Below are positions 18,801 through 26,287 of a DNA stretch of 34,182 bases, one piece after another. The position numbers were made by a program, and so were the translations under genes. Numbering within the stretch: the stretch's first letter is position 1; each line of letters starts with the position of its first letter. The DNA comes from Acetofilamentum sp. GTDB lineage: Bacteria > Bacteroidota > Bacteroidia > Bacteroidales > JAADGE01. The stretch is taken from NCBI GenBank assembly GCA_020720665.1, contig DYOF01000015.1:1-34182 (forward strand). Direction: 5' to 3'. Below the pieces are notes generated by a model that was not told the DNA's origin, made no database searches, and saw only the letters and a list, made by a program, of their open reading frames with translations.

Positions 18801-19589
18801 CCCAAAGACATTGCATTAAATGTTGACACCGCTAAAGTAAGCTATTATGCCGAAAACGGAATAACAGACGCAAAAGGTTATAATACCGATTTTTTAACCG
18901 GCGATATTTCAAGCGAATACGATGATGATAACACCGGTCCTGAGATTCGCTTGTATATGAATGACGAAAATTTTGTATCGGGCGGTATAACGAATGCCAA
19001 TCCGCGAATATTTGCAAAATTATTTGATGAACACGGTATTAATACCGCATCAGGCGGAATAGGGCATGATATAACCGGCGTCGTAGATAATGACATTCAA
19101 AAAATAATAATAATGAATGACGATTATTTGGCTGATGAAAACACATACAAAAGCGGTGCTGTTGAACATTTTTTATTCGATTTGGAAACAGGCGAACATC
19201 ATTTAAAATTTAAAGCATGGGATGTTTATAATAACTCATCGGAAGAAACCATTGATTTTATTGTAACAGAAGCCGAACAACTAACTATTGACCGACTATT
19301 AAATTATCCGAATCCCTTCACCACTCATACTGATTTTTATTTTGAGCATAACCAAGCCGGCACTGAAATAGAATTATTAATTCAAATATTTACCGTTTCA
19401 GGAAAATTAGTAAAATCCATAGAAGCAAATTATATTGCTGACGGATACCGAGCCGGACCCTTTGCTTGGGACGGAACCGATGATTTTGGAAACAGAATCG
19501 GCAGAGGCGTTTATGTTTATCGTGTAAAACTTAGAACTGAAACCGGTGAAACCGTTGAGAAATTCGAAAAATTGTTGATACTGAAATAA
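15828..19589 (+). CDS. porU: T9SS sortase PorU (C25 gingipain-like peptidase)
   Basis: 1253 residues from ATG 15828; the TTG at 15819 was rejected because the ATG sits directly before a normal signal peptide (basic YKYSK, then LLILFLLVVFF, ending near LSQ). PorU removes the C-terminal sorting domain of T9SS cargo at the cell surface and attaches the cargo to lipopolysaccharide. Beta-rich N-terminal domains precede a caspase-like C25 peptidase region. The catalytic His is H765 in YIGHGGEQG and the catalytic Cys is C799 in VTATCEFTRFDDY. Further family motifs are LLLLGDGSYDNRG and LMGDPAVKLGY. The C-terminal domain starts near YPNPF (1160-1164) and ends EKFEKLLILK; PorU is known to keep its own sorting domain. 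The GNAT-like gene follows after 8 bases. Confidence 0.95.
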   Translation: MIYKYSKLLILFLLVVFFNARCLSQVFSFKINWEENVSVFDSAHIYNVLSFENADFNEYLIPSYINQIKIENGSNYIVKLKNVEFIAVNNSELSGIRDLDKISGEFEFSSHRVMAREKAFINFKISSIRRNTITGTYEKLVSFDIQADRQKNIIKSTTRYVNSSILRTGTWKKIRISESGIYKISFNELRNLGISNPQNVRVFGNASGWLPMIAGNERPDDLIENDILIENESLIFYGQGPDRWDFNSEKNLFEPQNHYYSDYAYYFLTSDLNTGYNNTIKTENQSTAPETHTFNYFTDYAVHENDIYNIAETGRIWYGESFDINNSQNLVFSFPNLINDATADIIVFAASTSASSYFNLNVNSVSTVINFSSFSDHDKAGRSHKELTFTTGTDDNINVFLEFVKSSPSACAWLDYIYINVDRELRFTSGQMPFRNHESYGAGNVTKYNISNAPASVLIWDITDKTKPKRILTTLSGTTQSFKSESSDLREFIAFDKTEFKLPDLSLTETVENQNLHGLSGNFDMIIITHSNFLAQANAIKSIHEINDQMNVAVVTQQQVFNEFSCGAPDFSALRDFAKMIYEKSTEHRLKYLLLLGDGSYDNRGGSGINGNFILTYQQHFSEGLGSSFVTDDFFACLDDGEGDAGTGLLGLLDIGIGRIPVSNSFDAENYVSKIRHYISSETFADWRNRLCFIADDEDSKIHMIQTETLTNYIDTVYPVFNSDKIYLDAYTQYTESGGERYPDVNVALTNKIHNGALIVNYIGHGGEQGLAHERIVSISEIDNWRNFDKLPLFVTATCEFTRFDDYNFTSAGEHVFLNKYGGAIALFTTARIAWVGSNGELTKELYKNMFESFPDGSPYRLGDIIRITKVNKYNDDNLIFFLMGDPAVKLGYASNNKVVTTKINGHDIYQVDTLKALSKASFTGEVQDKNGVKLGNFNGSVFPTVYDKIRSVTTQNNDGIGSFSFETRDNIIYKGNAKVTNGNFYFEFIVPKDIALNVDTAKVSYYAENGITDAKGYNTDFLTGDISSEYDDDNTGPEIRLYMNDENFVSGGITNANPRIFAKLFDEHGINTASGGIGHDITGVVDNDIQKIIIMNDDYLADENTYKSGAVEHFLFDLETGEHHLKFKAWDVYNNSSEETIDFIVTEAEQLTIDRLLNYPNPFTTHTDFYFEHNQAGTEIELLIQIFTVSGKLVKSIEANYIADGYRAGPFAWDGTDDFGNRIGRGVYVYRVKLRTETGETVEKFEKLLILK
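15844..15851 (-). promoter_or_regulatory. Candidate -7 box for the porP/sprF-like gene (TAATTTTG)
   Basis: On the minus strand TAATTTTG matches TAnnTTTG and lies 14 bases before the ATG at 15829, inside the first codons of porU. It would give a leader of under 10 bases. No -33 element was recognised. Confidence 0.3.
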
Positions 19590-19597
19590 ATTAAATA

Positions 19598-20311
19598 ATG
19601 AATAATGAAGAAGATTTCAATAATTTCTTGAATAATTTCTTTATTGAAAATTACATTCCTGATGAAATTAAAAATCTAATTCATTTCAGGACTTTTGATA
19701 ATTATTTTAAAACAATTAGTAATCAAGGATTTACGATTTATGAAGATTGGTGGATACGCAAACCCGATGTTGTAAAAAACAAAATAAAAACCATTTTAAA
19801 AAAAAATACGCTTGTCTATGCACGCAATTGCGAAGTAAAACGAATTAATAAAATCGTTTCAAATTCATTCATAAATGCCTATCATATATTGGATGCCGTA
19901 AATTCAAAAATTAATTTAGGTTTGTTTTTTAAGAACGAATTGATTTCGGTGATGAGCTTTTCTGCACAACGCACATTCCGAGACGGAAGTCGGTCGATTG
20001 AAATTCTGCGATTTTGTAATAAAGATGATTTTGTTGTTACAGGAGGTTTAGCTAAATTAATAACAGCCTGCAGCAGAGACTATAAGCCCGACTCAATTAT
20101 GACCTATATTGATTTAGATTGGGGCAGGGGAGATGCCTTCCTAAAACAAGGATTTATTCATACCGAAACAAAACCCCCCATAGTTTTTTATGTAAACAGA
20201 AAAACAGGAAAACGAATACCTGAAAAAAACTTCAATGATTTTAAGTGTTTGTCATCCTATTTGAAAACTGCAAATAAAGGAAGTTTGAAAATGCTGAAAC
20301 AAATTATTTGA
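19598..20311 (+). CDS. GNAT-like domain protein, phage/homing-endonuclease-associated type
   Basis: 237 residues, no signal peptide or membrane segment, so cytoplasmic. Residues about 72-190 resemble the GNAT-fold domain often seen in phage and homing-endonuclease-linked proteins: VYARNCEVKRI (73-83), LGLFFKNELISVMSF (107-121), EILRFCNKDDFVVTGGLAKL (135-154) with a candidate acetyl-CoA pyrophosphate loop (VVTGGLAK), and a final aromatic/Gly stretch LDWGRGDAFLKQGF (173-186). The N-terminal 70 residues are Asn/Phe-rich and unrecognised. It begins 8 bases after porU and reads the same way, so it is probably co-transcribed. Substrate is unknown. I recall this fold from phage proteins, not from T9SS operons; the assignment rests on motif memory, not a search. 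Confidence 0.6.
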   Translation: MNNEEDFNNFLNNFFIENYIPDEIKNLIHFRTFDNYFKTISNQGFTIYEDWWIRKPDVVKNKIKTILKKNTLVYARNCEVKRINKIVSNSFINAYHILDAVNSKINLGLFFKNELISVMSFSAQRTFRDGSRSIEILRFCNKDDFVVTGGLAKLITACSRDYKPDSIMTYIDLDWGRGDAFLKQGFIHTETKPPIVFYVNRKTGKRIPEKNFNDFKCLSSYLKTANKGSLKMLKQII

Positions 20312-20429
20312 TGTAGAAAAAAAGTGAGGGAATAAATATTTTATATAAATCAATTTTATATGCTTAATTTTATATTCTTAATTTTTATGCTTACGAATTT
20401 TATTAAATACTAACTAAAACAATTACTTT

Positions 20430-21722
20430 ATGACCGGAACTGCTTGGATTGATGCTTTTCTTTTCGGAATCATCAGTGCTGTATCATTGCCTTTGGGCGC
20501 ATTAATATCCTTTGTTTGGAAACCTAAAATGAAAATTACCGCAGCATTAATGGCTTTCGGCGGAGGTGCTTTGTTGGCAGCCCTTACCATCGATTTGGTT
20601 GCCGTTTCCGTTGAAAACGGTCATTTTTGGTTATTGGCTGTCGGATGTATTTTCGGCGGAATTTTCTATTTCATCCTCAACCAAATCGTCAACAGCAAAG
20701 GAGGCTCAAAGCGAAAAAAAAGCACATCAATTATACAACTTAAAAAAATAAGGTATAAACAGTTAAAATATCTTGCCGAAAAAATCAGCATCGTTCCTTT
20801 ATTTCATAAAATACCCGCAGAAGAAATTTATCATTTGGTACCCTATGTGCATACGCGACATTATAAAAAAGGGAAACATTTGGTTCATCACGACGACCCG
20901 GGCGACCGCCTATTAATTATTGAAAAAGGCAGTGTAAACGTGATTGACGAAGATAACACACACAACGTAAAAGTACATGAAAACAGCATTTTCGGAGAAA
21001 TTGAATTACTCACCGGCGAAAAGCATCCCTACAGTATTGTGGCAGATACCGATGTTACCGCTTTTGTGATTTATAAAAACGATTTTGATTTATTAATTGA
21101 AAAATCGCCGGAATTGTTAACGATAGTCAATAAAATAATTGATGAAGAAATCGAAATACTCAGAAAAGGAAACCTAATCGATAAATCGCAAGCCGATGCT
21201 TGGTATAAAAAAGTGGAAGCAAATTTGGAAGAAAAAAGCCATAAAATAAGTATTCAAGACATTGCTTCGCACGGAAACGGAAAAAAAGCCGGTGCCGCTG
21301 CCCTGGCAATTTGGCTCGGAATTTTATTAGACGGTATCCCCGAATCTATCGTTATCGGGTCAAGTTTGCTCACATTAGGAACCATAAGCATTTCTTTACT
21401 TGCCGGTTTGTTTCTCTCAAATTTTCCTGAGGCTTTGTCAAGTTCGGTTGGTTTGCGAGAGCAAAACTATTCCAAAACCAAAATTTTAATTATGTGGTCA
21501 TCCATTATGTTTGCTACCGGAATAGGTGCCATTGCCGGAAATGTTTTATTTGAAGGGGTAAATCATTCTGTTTTAGCTTTGGTTGACGGATTAGCTGCCG
21601 GAGCCATGCTGACGATGATTGCCGAAACCATGTTGCCCGAAGCATTTCATTTGGGAGGCTCGGTTACCGGTTTATCAACACTGACAGGGTTTTTAACCAC
21701 TATTGCTTGTAAATTTATATAA
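20430..21722 (+). CDS. ZIP-family metal transporter with inserted CAP/cNMP-binding-fold domain
   Basis: 430 residues, inner membrane. Three N-terminal membrane segments (about 7-28, 34-56, 66-87) and about five C-terminal ones (about 287-429) make up a ZIP-type permease. The metal-site motifs are LDGIPES (300-306) in TM4 and SNFPEA (330-335) in TM5, where the canonical HNxPEG histidines are Asp/Ser-Asn. Between TM3 and TM4, in the loop that is cytoplasmic in ZIPs, sits a complete CAP_ED-like domain (about 120-245), with PGDRLLIIEKGSVNVI and the phosphate-cassette-like FGEIELLTGE (188-197). The Arg that normally contacts the cyclic phosphate is replaced by H199. The domain is His-rich (H135, 141, 144, 150, 153, 154, 178, 183, 199). 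It likely gates or senses metal or nucleotide for divalent cation transport. Confidence 0.85.
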   Translation: MTGTAWIDAFLFGIISAVSLPLGALISFVWKPKMKITAALMAFGGGALLAALTIDLVAVSVENGHFWLLAVGCIFGGIFYFILNQIVNSKGGSKRKKSTSIIQLKKIRYKQLKYLAEKISIVPLFHKIPAEEIYHLVPYVHTRHYKKGKHLVHHDDPGDRLLIIEKGSVNVIDEDNTHNVKVHENSIFGEIELLTGEKHPYSIVADTDVTAFVIYKNDFDLLIEKSPELLTIVNKIIDEEIEILRKGNLIDKSQADAWYKKVEANLEEKSHKISIQDIASHGNGKKAGAAALAIWLGILLDGIPESIVIGSSLLTLGTISISLLAGLFLSNFPEALSSSVGLREQNYSKTKILIMWSSIMFATGIGAIAGNVLFEGVNHSVLALVDGLAAGAMLTMIAETMLPEAFHLGGSVTGLSTLTGFLTTIACKFI

Positions 21723-21835
21723 AACCTTTAAACCGCAATTTTAAATTAAAATATTGATTTTACTGCATAAACAACGAAGCCCTCACCGTAAGTAAATTTT
21801 TAAAGAAAATCCGGTGCAGTTTAAAAATAGAGTTT

Positions 21836-21843
21836 TAAATTTG
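21836..21843 (+). promoter_or_regulatory. Candidate -7 box for the Omp28-like gene (TAAATTTG)
   Basis: TAAATTTG followed by C matches TAnnTTTG, 94 bases before the chosen ATG (21937). It supports the ATG start over the upstream GTG at 21814. No clear -33 TTTG was found. Confidence 0.4.
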
Positions 21844-21936
21844 CATCAAAGTATGCAAGAAAAAAACAACAAGATTGTGAACGGCGAAGCCATCACTGAA
21901 AGTAAACTTGACAAACAATTATTAAAATTCAGAATT

Positions 21937-23943
21937 ATGAAAAAAAATTTATCCTTAATCGGTCTCACATTCATGTGGTTTATCGGTTTTTCTCAAACAA
22001 TTGTGAGCACAAGCTCTGAAAATAAAAATGTTATTTTAGAAGAATTTACCGGAATTCATTGCGGTTATTGTCCGCAAGGTCACGCAATTGCACAAAGTAT
22101 AAAAGATGCGCATCCGGATGATGTTTTTCTTATTAATATTCACACCGGCAGCTATTCAACTCCAAGTGCCGGGGAACCCGATTTCAGAACAAATTTCGGA
22201 ACTGCAATTGCGAATCAATCGGGATTAACCGGTTATCCTGCCGGAACCGTAAACAGACATCTTTTTTCCGGATGGTCACAAGGCAGCGGAACTGCGATGA
22301 GCAGGAATCATTGGACGGAAGCGGCAAATCAAATACTCGGTGTTTCATCATATATAAATGTTGGTGTTGAAGCAGAAATTAATGTAAGTACAAGAGAGCT
22401 TACAGTTCACGTTGAAGCTTACTATACCGGAGATAGTCCGCAAAGCACCAATTTATTAAATGTTGCACTTTTACAAGATAACACTTTAGGTCCGCAGGCA
22501 GGCGGAAATATGGGAAATGAATATGTGCATATGCATCGGCTTGTTCATATGATTACCGGACAATGGGGCGAAGAAATAAGTACAACCACAACAGGTAGTT
22601 TTATCGACAGAACATATACTTATACAATTCCCGCAGTTTATAAAAATGTTCCGGCTGAATTAGCTGATTTAAAAATTGTTGCATTTATTTCTGAAACACA
22701 CCAAGAAATAATCAGCGGAAACGGTTGTTTTCCAAGCCTTACGGGATTTTTATACGCAAACGATGCTTCGGTTGAAGAAATTACAACAGCAGAAAGTTCG
22801 TGCAGTCCGGTTGATTTTTCGGTAACTTTAAGAAATTTAGGCTCGGATACGATTGAAAATGTTGATTTTACATATAATATTAACGGAGAACCCGACCAAA
22901 TCTACAGTTGGACAGGCAGTATTGCCCCTATGAAAACTGAAAATATTGATTTTAACAACGTTGAATTTACTCCTTCCGGAACAAACACAATAAACGTATC
23001 TGTAAATTCAGACGAAAATAATACAAACAATACTTTAGCTTCCGCTTTTGTCGATTCACCTTTATCAACGACAATTGTTCATTTAGAATTGCATACCGAT
23101 TCATACGGAGACGAATGCACTTGGAACATAAAAAACTCAGCCGGTTCAACTGTATATTCCGGCGGTCCGTACGGAAATAATCAAACCGTTAATTTAACAT
23201 TTTATCTCGGATTAGATTGTTACATGTTTAATCTCATCGACTCATGGGGAGACGGAGGCGGTGCCGTTACACTCGAAGACTCAGAAGGAATACAATTATA
23301 TTACACAAACGGTGTGTACGGCACCGGCGAATCGCAAAGTTTCACAAGCTATTCAGTCTTACCCGAATTTGTGTTCAACCCGGCAGACGGTTCTCTTAAT
23401 GTTAACTGTTCAAGTAATATCACAATTACTTTTAATCAACCGGTCAGAAAAACTGATGATTCGCCGATAACAAATTCTGACATAGCATCATTTATAAGTC
23501 TTACTGACCCTTCACAAACTGCAATTCCATATACAGGAACAATCAATGCAGACAAAACAATTATTACCGTTAATCCCGACCAAGTTTTATCCGGAAACAC
23601 TGTTATTACTACAACGATTGCCGGTTCATCAATTGAAAGCTATTTTGATGATGCCGTCAGCGAAACGGTTTCTGCTTTTACGACAGTTTCAACATCAGGG
23701 CTTGATAACATTGCTGAAAGTATTGATATATACCCGAACCCTGCATCCGATTTTTTGGAAATATTTAATGCAGACGGTGCAAAACTTTCGATTTATGATA
23801 TTTCAGGAAAACAAATTTTTAGGAAAAATAGTATAAACAATCTTGAAAAAATTGATATAAGTAATATTAATTCAGGTATTTATGTCATTACAATTGAAAT
23901 AAACGGCAAGCTGACAGAAAGAAAACTGACCATTGTAAAATAA
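21937..23943 (+). CDS. Omp28-like thioredoxin-fold secreted protein with T9SS sorting domain
   Basis: 668 residues from ATG 21937, which places a signal peptide (KKNLSLIGLTFMWFIGFSQ) at the N-terminus. The in-frame GTG at 21814 would add 41 polar residues before it and was rejected. The first domain (about 25-275) is Omp28-like, opening NVILEEFTGIHCGYCPQGH with a thioredoxin-type CGYC (C42, C45). A CARDB-like beta domain (about 289-375) and a further beta domain rich in Gly/Asp (DSWGDGGG) follow. An SbsA-type Ig-like domain (about 476-585) comes next. A type A T9SS domain (about 590-668, YPNPASDFLEI at 599, ending ERKLTIVK) directs export through T9SS. It may act in extracellular thiol chemistry or binding, but enzymatic activity is unproven. 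A strong terminator follows 8 bases after the stop codon. Confidence 0.9.
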   Translation: MKKNLSLIGLTFMWFIGFSQTIVSTSSENKNVILEEFTGIHCGYCPQGHAIAQSIKDAHPDDVFLINIHTGSYSTPSAGEPDFRTNFGTAIANQSGLTGYPAGTVNRHLFSGWSQGSGTAMSRNHWTEAANQILGVSSYINVGVEAEINVSTRELTVHVEAYYTGDSPQSTNLLNVALLQDNTLGPQAGGNMGNEYVHMHRLVHMITGQWGEEISTTTTGSFIDRTYTYTIPAVYKNVPAELADLKIVAFISETHQEIISGNGCFPSLTGFLYANDASVEEITTAESSCSPVDFSVTLRNLGSDTIENVDFTYNINGEPDQIYSWTGSIAPMKTENIDFNNVEFTPSGTNTINVSVNSDENNTNNTLASAFVDSPLSTTIVHLELHTDSYGDECTWNIKNSAGSTVYSGGPYGNNQTVNLTFYLGLDCYMFNLIDSWGDGGGAVTLEDSEGIQLYYTNGVYGTGESQSFTSYSVLPEFVFNPADGSLNVNCSSNITITFNQPVRKTDDSPITNSDIASFISLTDPSQTAIPYTGTINADKTIITVNPDQVLSGNTVITTTIAGSSIESYFDDAVSETVSAFTTVSTSGLDNIAESIDIYPNPASDFLEIFNADGAKLSIYDISGKQIFRKNSINNLEKIDISNINSGIYVITIEINGKLTERKLTIVK

Positions 23944-23951
23944 GAATTTTT

Positions 23952-23982
23952 CCAAGATTACCTATACATTAGGTAATCTTGG
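23952..23982 (+). terminator. Strong intrinsic terminator after the Omp28-like gene
   Basis: A perfect 13-bp stem, CCAAGATTACCTA (23952-23964) with TAGGTAATCTTGG (23970-23982), around a 5-base loop, followed by TTTTATT. It begins 8 bases after the stop codon. With the convergent minus-strand gene ending at 24100 it may also block antisense read-through. Confidence 0.92.
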
Positions 23983-24099
23983 TTTTATTAATATTTTCTT
24001 AAAATCAGCATGTCGGATATTATTTACAGGAATTATTTAATTTACTATTTCTTCTTTGGACTTCGATTTTAAACTATTATTAACATTATTTCCGCCGGA

Positions 24100-25260
24100 T
24101 TACAAAACAAAAGCTTGAGATAGTGTTTTGTTTTTTCGAAAAATTCTAAGGAAAAGATATGTTATTCCGAAAGTAAGCATTCCTGTAATAACTGCAAAGA
24201 CAAAACTTCCTATCAGGTATTGAAATAAATCTTTTGTAACTGTTTTTATGTCTAAATCACCGGTATATTGCGACCAACTCAATTCATTGCCTATAAGCAT
24301 AGCTCCGGTATAATAACTTGCAAATAAAAGTAAAGGCAAAACCGGTGTAAAACTGATGTTTGACGCCAAAACCACAATAGCTTTATTTAATTTAAAATAA
24401 TGCGACAGGCTGATTCCTACAATGGTTTGCCAACCCCATATCGGGACAATTCCCATAAAAAACCCGAAACCGACTGCTTTGCTGATTTTTATGTTAGAAT
24501 CTTTAGTTTGTAAAATATTATTTTTGATAATTGTTTTTAAACTTCTTTTTCTGATAAGATGAATTAAACGAGAAGGGATGCCGTAAAAAAATGATAATAT
24601 AAAAAGAATAAAATATAAAATTGTGAAGAAGAAAAAAGACTTTAATTTTTCTGCCGGTTTAGATGTGCATTCTTTTCCGATGTAAATTTCTTTTAACGAA
24701 ACACTCTTAATAGAAACACCTCTCCACGCATTCATCACTAACAGTTCGGTATTCAAATACTTACCGCGTGTAAAGTAGTTTAGTTTATTTATTGCATTTA
24801 AAGGATAAATGTGTAAACAGGCTTTCGGATTAATGTTAGTAATTCCGGTCAGAATTTGAAAACGCAGCCTTGAAAGTTTTTCGACAAATCCGGTGTTCTT
24901 ATTTAAAGCATTTGAACCTAAAACTATCTGATGCTCATTGAATGTAATTTGATGTATGAACTCCGGAATAATTGAGCAAACGGGTTCTGATTTATAAATC
25001 GGTAAAAATGCAAATTTAAAACCTTTATTTTCAGCAAATTTCAAAACATGTTTGAACGTATTTTTTGAATTTGAATTATAAATTATAATTTCAGAAGAAA
25101 TTTGTTCCGGGATTTTATTTTTGAAACTATATAAAATAATTTGCTCTGAAAAGTTTAAACATTTCTCAATTTGTTGAACTGAAAAATTCTCATCATCGGC
25201 AGATATAATAATACAACAGTTGTGTTTTTTTAATTCATTATATAGGCTTTCATTTTTCAT
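24100..25260 (-). CDS. Degenerate glycosyltransferase-like domain fused to DUF2062 membrane domain
   Basis: 386 residues. The N-terminal half (about 13-195) has the strand/helix rhythm of a GT2 (GT-A) glycosyltransferase (CCIIISADDENF...), but the DxD-type acidic motifs that bind the nucleotide sugar are not found: the expected position reads FAFLPIYKS. One membrane segment lies at about 207-226. The C-terminal DUF2062 domain (about 240-375) contains KAVGFGFFMGIVPIWGWQT (261-279), the family's Gly/Trp-rich loop, and further hydrophobic segments at about 290-322 and 343-372. In Bacteroidota, GT2-DUF2062 fusions occur next to lipid or glycan genes; here neither neighbour is of that kind. It is probably an inner-membrane protein whose enzymatic half has lost its active site. 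Confidence 0.75.
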   Translation of the reverse strand: MKNESLYNELKKHNCCIIISADDENFSVQQIEKCLNFSEQIILYSFKNKIPEQISSEIIIYNSNSKNTFKHVLKFAENKGFKFAFLPIYKSEPVCSIIPEFIHQITFNEHQIVLGSNALNKNTGFVEKLSRLRFQILTGITNINPKACLHIYPLNAINKLNYFTRGKYLNTELLVMNAWRGVSIKSVSLKEIYIGKECTSKPAEKLKSFFFFTILYFILFILSFFYGIPSRLIHLIRKRSLKTIIKNNILQTKDSNIKISKAVGFGFFMGIVPIWGWQTIVGISLSHYFKLNKAIVVLASNISFTPVLPLLLFASYYTGAMLIGNELSWSQYTGDLDIKTVTKDLFQYLIGSFVFAVITGMLTFGITYLFLRIFRKNKTLSQAFVL

Positions 25261-25296
25261 AACAATACAAAGAAAGTAAAACGAAATCTATTTTTA

Positions 25297-25304
25297 TATT
25301 TTTG
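25297..25304 (+). promoter_or_regulatory. Candidate -7 box in the divergent region (TATTTTTG)
   Basis: TATTTTTG followed by CA matches TAnnTTTG in the 183-base divergent region between the DUF2062 gene and the SUMF1-fold gene. For the plus-strand gene the leader would be about 130 bases. No -33 element was recognised. Confidence 0.35.
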
Positions 25305-25443
25305 CATATTAATTTTTTTTGAATAATTCTTTTTATGATTAATTTAGAAAAATGAATTCTAATGAATTTTAATAATAATAACATTAAAAAATCGTTTAAG
25401 GCAAGAATTTTGCATTAAACTTTGAAATTACTATAATTATTGT

Positions 25444-26262
25444 ATGAAAAAGACAGTCAGCAGAGGATTTATTATGTTTTTTTTGTTCATTGGGCTGAGT
25501 ATTTATGCTCAAAAAGATATTAAAATGGTTGAAGTAAAAGGCGAGCTTTTTAAAATGGGAAGTCAATCCGAATTTTATAAAGAAGAAACCCCTGTACATG
25601 AGCTTAGAGTATCAGATTTTTATATTTCTCAATACGAAATAGGTTTTGATGATTATTCGGCGTTTTGCAATACTGCCGGATTTAGCGAACCCTACGGAAC
25701 GCCCGGATTTCCGGTAACAAATTTAAGCTGGCAAAGAGCCGTAATGATGTGTAATTGGTTAAGTTCGCGAGACGGATTTTCAAAAGCCTATAATATTCAG
25801 CGAGATGAAGAAAGCAAGGTGTTTATAGCTACATGCAATTTCAATTCAAACGGTTATCGATTACCTACCGAAGCCGAATGGGAATATGCGGCAAAAGGCG
25901 GACATCGCAGTAAAAATTATCACTTCAGCGGAAGTAACAGTCCGTATGCTGTTGCATGGTTTAGTGAAAATTATCAAGGTTTAGAGCATAAATCAGGAGA
26001 ATTATTGCCAAATGAATTAGGAATATATGATATGAGCGGAAACGTTGCCGAATGGTGTTGGGACAGATACGATGAAACCCAATATTCAAAAAAAGATACC
26101 TTAAATCCTAAGGGTCCCGATGTCGGAGAATATCGCGTTTTCAGAGGCGGAACCCGAAGAGATAAAATGGAATATATATTTATTTCTCGACGTTTTTATT
26201 TGGAAGAAGACAAGAAAAATTTATATGTCGGGTTTAGAGTCGTGAGAACCAAAACCGATTAA
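25444..26262 (+). CDS. Exported SUMF1/FGE-fold protein
   Basis: 272 residues. A signal peptide (basic KKTVSRG, hydrophobic IMFFLFIGL, ending SIYAQ at 23) has no lipobox, so the product is probably a soluble periplasmic or surface protein. The mature part is an FGE-sulfatase fold: VKGELFKMGS (31-40), NLSWQRAVMMCNWLS (93-107), GYRLPTEAEWEYAA (137-150), ELGIYDMSGNVAEWCWDRY (191-209), RVFRGG (231-236) and GFRVVR (263-268). The copper/catalytic cysteines of true formylglycine-generating enzymes, normally just after RGG, are absent (RGGTRRDKMEYIF), so it probably binds rather than modifies. It starts a run of closely spaced plus-strand genes; xseA begins 25 bases later. Its fold is related to GldJ in this window, but it is not a lipoprotein and is half the length. 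Confidence 0.88.
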   Translation: MKKTVSRGFIMFFLFIGLSIYAQKDIKMVEVKGELFKMGSQSEFYKEETPVHELRVSDFYISQYEIGFDDYSAFCNTAGFSEPYGTPGFPVTNLSWQRAVMMCNWLSSRDGFSKAYNIQRDEESKVFIATCNFNSNGYRLPTEAEWEYAAKGGHRSKNYHFSGSNSPYAVAWFSENYQGLEHKSGELLPNELGIYDMSGNVAEWCWDRYDETQYSKKDTLNPKGPDVGEYRVFRGGTRRDKMEYIFISRRFYLEEDKKNLYVGFRVVRTKTD

Positions 26263-26287
26263 ACTGTTTACTAAATTTCGCATTGCA

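Noticed and set aside
21814-21936. GTG start adding 41 residues to the Omp28-like protein
   Set aside because: It would bury the signal peptide behind a polar stretch; the TAAATTTG box at 21836 also lies inside the extension.
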